DNA of 36,327 bases from a virus: positions 1 through 36,327 of IMG/VR virus record IMGVR_UViG_3300042332_000744; one strand, written 5' to 3'. Of this stretch, positions 20,877 to 29,900 are shown piece after piece. The notes below the pieces were generated by a model. That model had not been told where the DNA came from, searched no databases, and saw only the letters and a list, made by a program, of their open reading frames with translations. The stretch's first letter is position 1; every line of letters starts with the position of its first letter. The position numbers and the translations under genes are program-made.

Positions 20877-21634
20877 AACCCTCTGAAGTAGCCCAAGCGG
20901 CCTGCGACAAGCTCTCCTTCACCGACGCGAACACCCTCGCGTTGGCCAAGAAGTTCTGCATCCGCCGCTACTCCATGATCTGGGATTCGTGCCTCTGGAA
21001 CGATACCCTCGGCGTTATCTCGCGCTCAGTCAGCGATGGCAACGAACTGGTCACCCTCGACCAGACCGTAACCGCTACCTACGCCTCAGGTACCGGCTAC
21101 AACATGTTCCTCGACTTCCCGGTCGCCATTCGATTCACGATCAACGGCGAAACCGATGGCATCGAAGTCCCCGCCGCGGAATGGGTCTCGTTCTTCCAGC
21201 TCGATCCCAACACCTGGAACAACGTCGATAGCCGCAAGTCCACCCCCGGCAACTTCGTCAACTGGACTCGACTCATTGGAGTGGCCTACGGAGAAGCCGG
21301 CGTCCCGCGCCTCAAGCTCGTTCCTACGCCCAACACGGACGGCACCCTGTTCATCCTTGGTAAGAAGCAGTCGCAGATGCGGCAGTTCGGTGAGAACCAG
21401 ACAATCATCAACGACACCAACTTCGAGCTGCGCGGTGTTGAGAATGCTCTGATGGCCTACACTGAAGGCGATCTCCTCGAATACTCCCGCCAGTACGGGA
21501 AAGCCCAAGCCAAGTTCCAAGAGGGAGCCGCTCAGGTCTCCATTATGAAGGACATGGAACGCGGTCAGCAGCAGCAGATTAGCCGCATCATTCCAGACAG
21601 TCTCTACGACTACACGTTCCAGGACATTCTGTAA
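20873..21634 (+). CDS. Tail tubular protein A-like adaptor, 253 aa
   Basis: The sequence (ACDKLSFTDANTLALAKKFC, IRRYSMIWDSCLW, then the middle beta region and a C-terminal LMAYTEGDLLEYSRQYGKA helix) and its size fit the podovirus adaptor that links portal to tail tube. It is followed by the large beta-rich tail protein, as in T7-like and related phages. ATG 20873 overlaps the fibre stop. The assignment rests on position and shape, not on a strong motif. Confidence 0.6.
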   Translation: MKPSEVAQAACDKLSFTDANTLALAKKFCIRRYSMIWDSCLWNDTLGVISRSVSDGNELVTLDQTVTATYASGTGYNMFLDFPVAIRFTINGETDGIEVPAAEWVSFFQLDPNTWNNVDSRKSTPGNFVNWTRLIGVAYGEAGVPRLKLVPTPNTDGTLFILGKKQSQMRQFGENQTIINDTNFELRGVENALMAYTEGDLLEYSRQYGKAQAKFQEGAAQVSIMKDMERGQQQQISRIIPDSLYDYTFQDIL

Positions 21635-21637
21635 TCC

Positions 21638-23605
21638 ATGCCTTTCCAATCCTCAGACGCTCTCGATGACCAGATGCTTCTGGATGGAAGCACCGCATTC
21701 AGCACTGGCGTCGTCTCCGCTACTCGTCCTGATGCCATCCCTGCTACGAGCATGGAGTCGGCCATCAACATGGACTATGATGACTTCGGCAACCTCGTCA
21801 CCCGTCTGGGATCCATCTCGCTGACCGGTAACAGCGAATCGAGAAACTGGGAGGAGATCCTCACCGCTTGGAACTCAACGACCTCCAACTACGGCAGCAA
21901 TCTACCAACAAATGCGGAGGTCTATTCCGGATTCTACTTCGACACCGCGGCATCCGAGCGACTGGTCATCGCGGTCAGCGATCGTAACGCGAACACCAAG
22001 AACCTGTACTTTGGTTCCCCCGGCGTTTCCTATAACGCCATCAGCGGCGCGACGCTGAACAACGCTGCTACCTTCGTTTACTTTGCTCAGCTCAATGACA
22101 AGCTGTTCTATTCCGATGGCTACGATGGGCTTCGATATGTCTCCAGCGCGAACCTGAATGCGTCAGCAGCCGCTGGAAAGATCAGCCGCATCGATGTCAT
22201 CAATCAGGGTGATGGCCACAGCGTATTGCCAACGATCACTCTTTCTGCTCCGCCAAGTGGTGTAACGGCAACGGCTGAAGCGGTTGTTTCAAATGCTGGT
22301 AATCTCGTTGCGATCAAGATCACCAATCCCGGAAGCGGATATGTAACGGCTCCAACTGTTACAATCTCTCCAATCAATCAGTCGCATGCGGTGGCCTACG
22401 TCTCGCTCACGCCGCCCAACAGACCGCTCTATCTCACCACCCATACCAACCGGCTCTGGTGTATCTCGGGCGATACCACCATCCAGCCCGATACCCTCTA
22501 CTTCTCGGACATCCTCGATGGTGAATCTTGGGATCCTCTCGGCTCGATCCGCATTGGTGGTGATGGCGATCCCATCAAGGGTCTCTACTCTTGGTTCGGA
22601 TACAAACTGCTCGTCTTCAAGGAACGCTCAATTTGGAGCGTAGATGCCGATCCTACGCAGGATCCTGCCGATTGGGTCATATCACTCGTCAGCGGCAATA
22701 TCGGTTGCTCCTCGCACCGTTCCATCGCCGCGGTTGGTGCTGACGTATTCTTCCTGTCCCGCGACGGCATCCGGTCGATGGCGCAGATCCAAGCCGGCAC
22801 CCAGACCAGCGTCGGCCTCGCGCTCTCCAGCCCGATCAATGACCTGATCAGTAAGATCGACAAGACCAAGCTTGACCTCTGCGACGGTGTCTTCTGGAAC
22901 AACCGCTATCTCCTCGCCGTTCCGTTCGTTCTTGATGAAATAAACGGTCTCGGACTAGAGAGCGAGTTTGCTGTGCTTCTGGAATCCGAGTCGTCGATCG
23001 AACTCGAAGCCGCTTTTCCTCGAAACAACGCGGTCATCGTCTACCACTCACTGGCTCGCTCTTGGCTGGGATACTGGGACAACTGGCAAGTTAACGACTT
23101 CTTCGCCACCTCGTTCTCCACGTTTGGACCAGTACTCATGTTCGCCGGCGACATGACCTCGATCTCAGAGGGAGCTGGCCAAGTCTGGTCGTTTAATGAC
23201 TTCCTCCCCAACACCCGTCTCGCACCGGTCGCAAGCTCTGCGTACCTGGACGGTGGATCTCGTTACCAGTCGAGCGTGATCACGAAGGCGTACAACCTGA
23301 ACGAGCCCATCCCCGACAAGATCGGGTACAGCATCCAGTTCGCGTTTGACAATCCGTACACCACATCCAACACGGATGCGGCGATCGCTTACGCTACCAA
23401 CATGTCCGGCACGTTCACGGACCTCGATTCGAGCCTGACGATCACCAACTCGCAGAAGTTCCTCAAAGCGTACAACCTGATCAGCAAGGGACGCTGGAAC
23501 ACGATCCAGTTTCGGGTTCAGACCAATCCCAACTCGGGCGGTCGCTTGTCGCTTCAATCCACCATCCTCTCTGGGTTCGTTGATTCTGTGCGTCCGCAGC
23601 AATGA
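21638..23605 (+). CDS. Tail tubular protein B-like or tail stabilisation protein, 655 aa
   Basis: A large beta-propeller-like tail protein: LNDKLFYSDGYDGLRYV, then Ig-like linkers with PTITLSAP and VTISP, TNRLWCIS, TLYFSDILDGESW, YKLLVFKERSIWSV, VFFLSRDGIRSM and YLLAVPF blades. The WCIS, RSIW and GIRSM segments are characteristic of podovirus tail nozzle proteins. The length is close to that group. It starts 4 bases after the adaptor stop. Confidence 0.7.
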   Translation: MPFQSSDALDDQMLLDGSTAFSTGVVSATRPDAIPATSMESAINMDYDDFGNLVTRLGSISLTGNSESRNWEEILTAWNSTTSNYGSNLPTNAEVYSGFYFDTAASERLVIAVSDRNANTKNLYFGSPGVSYNAISGATLNNAATFVYFAQLNDKLFYSDGYDGLRYVSSANLNASAAAGKISRIDVINQGDGHSVLPTITLSAPPSGVTATAEAVVSNAGNLVAIKITNPGSGYVTAPTVTISPINQSHAVAYVSLTPPNRPLYLTTHTNRLWCISGDTTIQPDTLYFSDILDGESWDPLGSIRIGGDGDPIKGLYSWFGYKLLVFKERSIWSVDADPTQDPADWVISLVSGNIGCSSHRSIAAVGADVFFLSRDGIRSMAQIQAGTQTSVGLALSSPINDLISKIDKTKLDLCDGVFWNNRYLLAVPFVLDEINGLGLESEFAVLLESESSIELEAAFPRNNAVIVYHSLARSWLGYWDNWQVNDFFATSFSTFGPVLMFAGDMTSISEGAGQVWSFNDFLPNTRLAPVASSAYLDGGSRYQSSVITKAYNLNEPIPDKIGYSIQFAFDNPYTTSNTDAAIAYATNMSGTFTDLDSSLTITNSQKFLKAYNLISKGRWNTIQFRVQTNPNSGGRLSLQSTILSGFVDSVRPQQ

Positions 23606-24030
23606 CCGCACATCCAACCATCATCGAAGCGGCCCATCTGCTGCGACAGCACTGGCCTACTTGTTCCACATGGAACGATGATCAGCTCCTAAACTGGATA
23701 GGACTCTTCAATGCCAAGAAGCTGATTGGGATTGTGAAGAACGAAGAGGGTAAGTGCGTTGGCGTTGGAGCTGTCAGATTCCTTAACTCGATCGAGGAGT
23801 CTGAAGATCTGAACAACAACTTCCCAGATGGTCACATCGCTTGGATTGAGATAGCGATTGGTGCTGAGCCACATGCGGTTCAGACACTCTGGTTGGCCAT
23901 GATGGGGCTGTGCTCGAAGAATGTCACCAAGCTGGGTGGGTTCCGAAAAGGCATTTCCCGTTTGTACGATTTTGACAGGTACTCCAAACTACTGATGAAC
24001 CGAAGGATTTCCTATGGGCGGCACCTATAA
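23602..24030 (+). CDS. GNAT-like acetyltransferase domain protein, 142 aa
   Basis: The order of strands and helices (KKLIGIVKNEEGKCVGVGAV, HIAWIEIAIGAEPHAVQTLW) looks like a truncated GNAT fold with a weak acetyl-CoA binding loop. In several podoviruses a GNAT-like protein lies in this place after the tail tube gene and is an internal virion protein. Start ATG 23602 overlaps the stop before it. Enzymatic activity is uncertain. Confidence 0.5.
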   Translation: MTAHPTIIEAAHLLRQHWPTCSTWNDDQLLNWIGLFNAKKLIGIVKNEEGKCVGVGAVRFLNSIEESEDLNNNFPDGHIAWIEIAIGAEPHAVQTLWLAMMGLCSKNVTKLGGFRKGISRLYDFDRYSKLLMNRRISYGRHL

Positions 24031-25192
24031 AGCACCAGATATAGCGGCAGCGAACCGCGAGGCCGTCATGGCCTCTATTGAGACTTTTCCGCTCCAGCGT
24101 GAGATCGAGGCGGCATCACGCATAGGTGCCAAGGTTCAGGTTCCTATCTATAAAGACGGCAAGGAGACCGGCCAGTTTAGAACCGTTGATTTCAAGGACG
24201 TTTCCGACATTGCTCAGACTAAAGCGATTGGAACTGCTCTTGCCGCATTGGCTCCTGAGCAGGCCAGACAGCAGCTTGAGGCTCAAAAACTTTACGGTAC
24301 TCAGTTTGCGGAACAGCGCCGTGCAGAGCTTCAGGCTCTTGATCCGGAACGTTACGGTACTCCTGGTGTTGCTGGAAAACCCGGAGAACCCGGTCTCTAC
24401 GCCCAGTTCCTGAAGGATATCGGTACTCGTCCAATCTCCGAGGATACCATCGCTGCTCCCACCTACGAGCGCGTTGGCATGCCGGGTGGTCCCCAAGATA
24501 CCGGTGAGGCTGCTAGGATCCGTAGTGATCTCGAACGCCAGATCGGTGCCGGTCTCGCTCAGGCTGGTACGCTCGATCCCGCTTTGATTCGAGCCGCTGA
24601 ACAAGCCGTTCGTGCGCGTGGTACTGCTACGGGTGGGGCTCTCGGTAATCTCTCCGCATTCCGCGAAGCCCGTGCCGTGAGCGAAGCTATTGGTAGCGCC
24701 GATGTCCAACGCCGGCAGCAGGCTCTTGGCCTACTCCAGAGTGGTCAGACCACCAGCGATGTCGCCAATCGACAGGCGCAAGAAGCCTTCCAGAACATCC
24801 TCGCAGCCACCGGTCAGCGGAACACCGCATTGCAGCAGAGCTTCGCAGGCCAGATGGCTTCTCAACAGCAGGGACAAGCTTCTCGCCAGCAGAACATTGC
24901 GAACATCCAGTCTGCTCTGGGTCTCCAGCCTATCGTCTCACAGGCCGCTCAGCTTGGCGGTCTCCAGCAGGGTGCTTCGCCATTCGCCACTCCTCAGTTG
25001 TTCCAAGGAATGCAGCAGGCCAGCCCCGGTCAGCTCATGCAGACTGGCAGCAGCTTCGCTTTGTCAAACGCCCAGAACGCATTCCAAGCGTCTCAAGCTG
25101 GCTCTCCATTGTCCATTATGCAGGGCATTGGAAGTCTTGCCGGTGGAATCGGTCAGCTTGGGACTGGTTATCGCGGTTTTGTTGGACCCTGA
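24014..25192 (+). CDS. Internal virion-like protein, 392 aa
   Basis: An Ala/Gln/Gly-rich helical protein with few Cys or Trp, including long Gln-rich segments (QQALGLLQSGQTTSDVANRQ, then QQGQASRQQN) and a Gly-rich end (GSLAGGIGQLG). Such composition matches ejected internal core proteins such as T7 gp14. ATG 24014 overlaps the GNAT-like gene by 17 bases. A role in DNA ejection is inferred from gene order and composition. Confidence 0.55.
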   Translation: MGGTYKAPDIAAANREAVMASIETFPLQREIEAASRIGAKVQVPIYKDGKETGQFRTVDFKDVSDIAQTKAIGTALAALAPEQARQQLEAQKLYGTQFAEQRRAELQALDPERYGTPGVAGKPGEPGLYAQFLKDIGTRPISEDTIAAPTYERVGMPGGPQDTGEAARIRSDLERQIGAGLAQAGTLDPALIRAAEQAVRARGTATGGALGNLSAFREARAVSEAIGSADVQRRQQALGLLQSGQTTSDVANRQAQEAFQNILAATGQRNTALQQSFAGQMASQQQGQASRQQNIANIQSALGLQPIVSQAAQLGGLQQGASPFATPQLFQGMQQASPGQLMQTGSSFALSNAQNAFQASQAGSPLSIMQGIGSLAGGIGQLGTGYRGFVGP

Positions 25193-25195
25193 TCT

Positions 25196-26161
25196 ATGGC
25201 AAAAGATACCGGATCAAACTACTTCTTCATCCCCGGAGCAGAAACCACTGCTCCTACTCCGGTCACGCCTACTCCTACTTCGGAACCGGTGTCTCCGTTT
25301 GAGCGGTATCTTATCGCGCTGGAGAATCTGCAACCTCCTGTCGAACTCGCTCTTCCAACTTCTCAAGAGCCTGTCTCAGCGCCTGTTTATTCGACTCAAG
25401 AGATTCGTAGGCCAACGACTCTTCCATCGTTCCAAGTCACCCAGAGACCTTCGCTTGGACCCATCCCGAGCGTGGTTTACGGATACGATATTCCGAAGGC
25501 AGTTGGTTCCTATGAACCAGACCTGAGCAATCCAGCCACGATCGATCAGCCGTCTTTTGTCCAACCTCCTTCACAAGAAGTTGAAACAGGCGACGGTGGA
25601 ATGATCGGAGGCGGAGAACCTACCGAGAGCGTTGAGGTTGGCGATGGGCTCATCACCGAAGCAAACAAGAACAAGTACCTCAATGAGTTCACGATGGATC
25701 TCCAAGGATCCAACGTCCGCCCTACGGTTACGTCGCCTCCAGAGGTCATCGCTCCGCCAGAGATAGAGGCTCCTCCTACTATCGTTACGCCGACCCCTGT
25801 CACGCCTACTCCGGTTACTCCGACGCCAACCACTCCGGTCCCGGAAGTAAAGATCCCAGAGATCATTGAGCCTCCGAAGACGACGTTCCCGATAGCTACT
25901 ACTCCGACTCCGGTCGCTCCTGCTCCGGTTGTTCCCACTACACCTGTAAGGGTTCCGGTTACACCGACTTATAAGCCATCGGTCGTTCGTCCTCTCATCG
26001 AGCCGACGACGATTCCGATTGCGACTCGTAGGATGATTGAGGCTGTATCACCGGGGTACTTCAGGGACATCAACTACGACCCAGAGGAGATCCTCGCCGC
26101 GGCGATGCGGAGCATGGGTGGAAGACAGGCTCGTCGGTCGATACTCAGCGAAATGCGATAA
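25196..26161 (+). CDS. Pro/Thr-rich virion-region protein, 321 aa
   Basis: Residues 1-110 are mixed. A tract near 195-250 is built of PTPVTPTPV-like units and PPEVIAPPEI segments, a likely extended, unfolded linker. The C-terminus (TRRMIEAVSPGYFRDINY, then EILAAAMRSMGGRQARRSIL) is helical and basic. It lies between two internal-virion-like proteins and may be a minor virion component. ATG 25196 follows the previous stop by one codon-length gap. Confidence 0.5.
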   Translation: MAKDTGSNYFFIPGAETTAPTPVTPTPTSEPVSPFERYLIALENLQPPVELALPTSQEPVSAPVYSTQEIRRPTTLPSFQVTQRPSLGPIPSVVYGYDIPKAVGSYEPDLSNPATIDQPSFVQPPSQEVETGDGGMIGGGEPTESVEVGDGLITEANKNKYLNEFTMDLQGSNVRPTVTSPPEVIAPPEIEAPPTIVTPTPVTPTPVTPTPTTPVPEVKIPEIIEPPKTTFPIATTPTPVAPAPVVPTTPVRVPVTPTYKPSVVRPLIEPTTIPIATRRMIEAVSPGYFRDINYDPEEILAAAMRSMGGRQARRSILSEMR

Positions 26162-26164
26162 TTT

Positions 26165-26977
26165 ATGGCTACTCCAGACGAAATCAGAAGAAAACTCGAA
26201 GAGCAGGCTGGCCAACGTGTCAACCCTTTGCTCAAGGGATTGTCCATGCTTACCGGCGGAATCGCTGGCGAGTTTACTGGCGTCAATGAGCAGATCCGCC
26301 AGCAGCGTCAGGCTAAGCGAGCGTTGACTGAAGAGAATCTTGCCGCATTGCAGGAGGAGCGAATGATGGAGCGCATGAAAGCTACTCGCGCTGAAATGAT
26401 GAAGGAGGATCTTGCAAGACTTGGAGAGCAGTACAAGCAGATTGGCCAACGTGATGTAGCGCAACTCGAATCAAAACGTCCCGAGATGGAGGGTTACTTG
26501 AGGTCTCGATCCGGAGTTGGTGGCAAGACATACAATCTTGGACAACCCGATATTAGTACGTTGTCGGAAATGTACTCCTACGAAAAGGGAGTCGAGCAAC
26601 AGCAAGAAGATGCTGCGAAGAAGAAGAGCGGATACACTCAAATCAATGTTCCTGGATACGGAACTGTTGGAGGTACTGCTGAGCAAATATCGGAGCTTTC
26701 AAATAAGATTCCTCAGCTCAAGCAATTCCTTGAGCAGAAACCATCTGAGGAACCTCTTTATGAAGTAACATACTCAACTGACTCTCTGACTGGTCAGATG
26801 AAGCCTACTGTTAGATTTAAGAATCGAGTTCCTATTACTGAACAGCAGAAGATTCTTCAGCAGTTGTTCTCAAACCAAGAACAGGGTTTTGGTGCGCCTC
26901 CTCCTGCTGGAACGGTTAAGAAGCCCGAAGAAGAAAAATCTACGGATATCCCAGGATTCAAAGTCAGGATGAAATAA
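26165..26977 (+). CDS. Coiled-coil virion-region protein, 270 aa
   Basis: A highly helical, charged protein with long coiled coil (residues about 1-100, Gln/Glu/Lys-rich) and a later beta-like stretch (EVTYSTDSLTGQMKPTVRF). The N-terminus includes a short hydrophobic GLSMLTGGIAGEF segment. Its place between the Pro-rich and the 1443-residue proteins suggests an internal core part. ATG 26165 is in a TAATTTATG context. DNA is AT-richer than in the head genes. Confidence 0.5.
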   Translation: MATPDEIRRKLEEQAGQRVNPLLKGLSMLTGGIAGEFTGVNEQIRQQRQAKRALTEENLAALQEERMMERMKATRAEMMKEDLARLGEQYKQIGQRDVAQLESKRPEMEGYLRSRSGVGGKTYNLGQPDISTLSEMYSYEKGVEQQQEDAAKKKSGYTQINVPGYGTVGGTAEQISELSNKIPQLKQFLEQKPSEEPLYEVTYSTDSLTGQMKPTVRFKNRVPITEQQKILQQLFSNQEQGFGAPPPAGTVKKPEEEKSTDIPGFKVRMK

Positions 26978-26978
26978 T

Positions 26979-29900
26979 ATGCCTATCTACGAGGTAACTC
27001 AGGACGCCACCGGAGTAACTCTTGAGCTAGAAGGCGACAGGCCCCCGACAAAGGAAGATGTCGAGCGGGCCTTCGCTTTTGCTGGGAAACAGAAGTACCC
27101 AGAAGCTCCAGTTCTCCAAGCGCCACCTAGCCTGTACGAGCAGGCCAAGTCTGTTGCTCCTTCATTGGCTCGCGTCGTCGCTCCTGCCGCATTTGGAATG
27201 CCGATGCCGCAGGATATCGCGACGGTTGGAAGAACAATTCAAAAAGTTACAGGAGGAGAGCCAAAGACTGGGATGCTTGAAGGTGCATCTCGTATTGACA
27301 AAGAAGGCATCATGGCCCTCCTGTCAGCTTCCCCTGAGAAGCGAGAGCTTGGGGCATCTCTTGGAGCTAGAGCCGCTGACATTGCAAGAATTGTTGCTCC
27401 AGGTCTTCGTAATATTCCCGAGTCAGTAACTCGACCAGCAGGAGAAGTAGCGGGCCAAGTTGCTGCCGATCTTCTGTCTCCGATGAACCTGATGACGCTC
27501 GGAGTTGCGGGCGCTGCTCGTCAGGCAACTCAGGTTCCAAGATCGGTCGCAGCAGCCGCTGAATCATTTGCTGAAACTGCTGCACCTTCTGCTGTTCGTG
27601 CAGCTCAAATTGCTGATTTAACTCGTGCAGGAGAAGCGGCTCGTGCAACTGAACAAGTTGCCCAAACCATCCCCGCCGTTCTTGCGCCAGAGGTAACCCG
27701 AGGTGCGGCTGAATCCACTGGTGTCGCGTTGCAGACTATCGCTGATCCGGAAGCCACGTCAGAACAAAAGCTCAAGGCTTCATACGAGGCTGCAATTGGA
27801 ACTCTTTTCGCAGCCGGTCTAGGCACTCAAGTGGCCCGCTCATTTGGTATGCGAGGCAAAGGTGTCACTCAAGCTGAGGTGCTTGATAATCTTGCCTCTC
27901 GCAAGCAGACCGTTGGAGAAGCCATCGGTCAGGTGAGCGGACTCATCGATCAGATGGATCGGATTGTTCCGGTTCAAGATCTTAAGACTCAGTTCCGTGA
28001 ACTGATCTCTGGGATGAACCCAGAAGAACCGTTCATTTATCGACCGGAACCCATAGGAGAAGGTGCTCGTGCTGCGGCTGAAGGTGGAATGCTTCCGCCG
28101 CGAGAAGTAGAAGCTGCTGTTCAAGAGGGGACTCCGCTTCGGTCCACTGAGGATATCCTCGCTGAACGTCTTCGTGCTCGCGATGAGCGTATTTCCGCTG
28201 AACAGGAAGCTGCTGCTCGCACATCTACTCCTCTTGAAACGGTCGATGAGAAGCTCAATAGAGCATTAGGTTCTAGGGATAAGCGTCTCGCCGCAGAAGC
28301 GGTTGCTGATGCCTTGGAGTCCGGAGCTGCTCAAGGGGAGCCCGTCAAGGTCACGCGCAAGAAGGTTGAACAAGCAATTGGGATTGGCCGAAAGGAAGTT
28401 GGTCTACCTGTCGCTGAACAAACCATCTTCAATGAGGTCTGGAACAAGGCTGTTGAGGAGACTCAGGGCAAGTTCCGCAAGAAAGCCGAGGGCGTTGCCG
28501 AGAAGCTCGAAGGGCTGCGGGTCGAAGTAGAACCCGGAGTCGGTGCCAACCCGTTCCCTCAACTTATGGGGTCAGCTTGGAATGGCGCATTGACGGTAGC
28601 TCAAGAAATCATCCGCGCTGGAGGATCCATTGCTGATGCGACTGCTGCTGGCCTACGTTACGCTCAGCAAAACTTCAAAGAGAAGTTTGACGAAGCTGAA
28701 TTTGCTAACGAACTAACGCGAACAATCCAACGCCCGTCAGCGGTTGAAGTTCCCCCGAAGATGGAGGCTCGTGCATTTGCTGAGCGTGTTGCCGCTGCTC
28801 CAGGGGTTCCTCCTGTGATCCGAGAAACGGTGGCAAAATCACCCCGTGCTTCATACCTGCCGCAGAATATTGAGCAGGTAGTCGATCAGGTTTCGGTCGC
28901 AACTCCTGAACAGCTCAACGCTGATCTTGGAAACGCAAAATCCAACACCCGTGTTGCTTCGGGAATGGAACTGTTCAACCGCTTGATCAACGAAGGTCGC
29001 ACTCAGGAAGCCTCGAATCTCTCGCTGACGTTGGCTGAAAGCGGAACCACTTGGGGTCAGCTCATCAACCAGTTCAAGCTGCTTAAGTCCGCGTCTCGTG
29101 AAGGCGTAATTCAGTTGGTCACGAAGTCGATGGCTGAACGTGGAAGGGAGATCACTCCTGAGCAGGCCACTAAGCTCGGTGACGCAATGGATCAGTATCG
29201 TGGTGCGGTTGATGCCGTGAAACGCGCCGAGATGCGGATGAAGGATGCTGCGAACAAAGGTGATGTCCGAGGAGAGAGGGTTGCTTCTGGTCTCGCAGAC
29301 ATGGCAGACGCTCTTCGAGCTGAAGCCGATGTCGCGTTGAATGAGCAGATTGCTCGCATCAATCCATCGACCGCAACAGACCTGTTCTTATCGATGGTTC
29401 AAGGGGCAGTGATGGGGCCTATCTCCATTATCCGAAACGTGCTTGGAAACACCATCAACATTCCATTGCGTGAGTTGGCCGACCTGACGGCAATGGGGAT
29501 TGATTCCGCGTTGTATGGAGGAAAGAACAACTCCTACGACATCCGATCACGGACACTCAAGCGTATCGAGGCGTTTGGTAAATCGCTTCCAGCGGCAAAA
29601 CGCATCATGCTCAAGGGTTCAGAAGGTAATCCTTATGAGCTTGGATCTAACATTGGAAATCCTCTGAATTTCCAGAGGGCATGGCGAAACCTGTTTGAAG
29701 CCATGTCTGGTGAGTACAAGGATATACCGGTCATCCGCAACGTCGCTGAGGCTACCATCGGTGTCATTCCTGACATCATGCTTCGGATGACTCAGGCCAC
29801 CGACGTTCCGTTTCGTCAGGCTGAACGAGCCCGTGTCATTTCAGAAATTGGTCGCCAGCGCGGATTGTCTGAATCACAGATCCGAGTCGCTAATCGCAAT

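Noticed and set aside
24690-25526. 278-residue plus-strand frame overlapping two internal virion genes
   Set aside because: It crosses the end of one real gene and the start of another, is Ser/Leu/Arg-rich, and has no start context; shadow frame.
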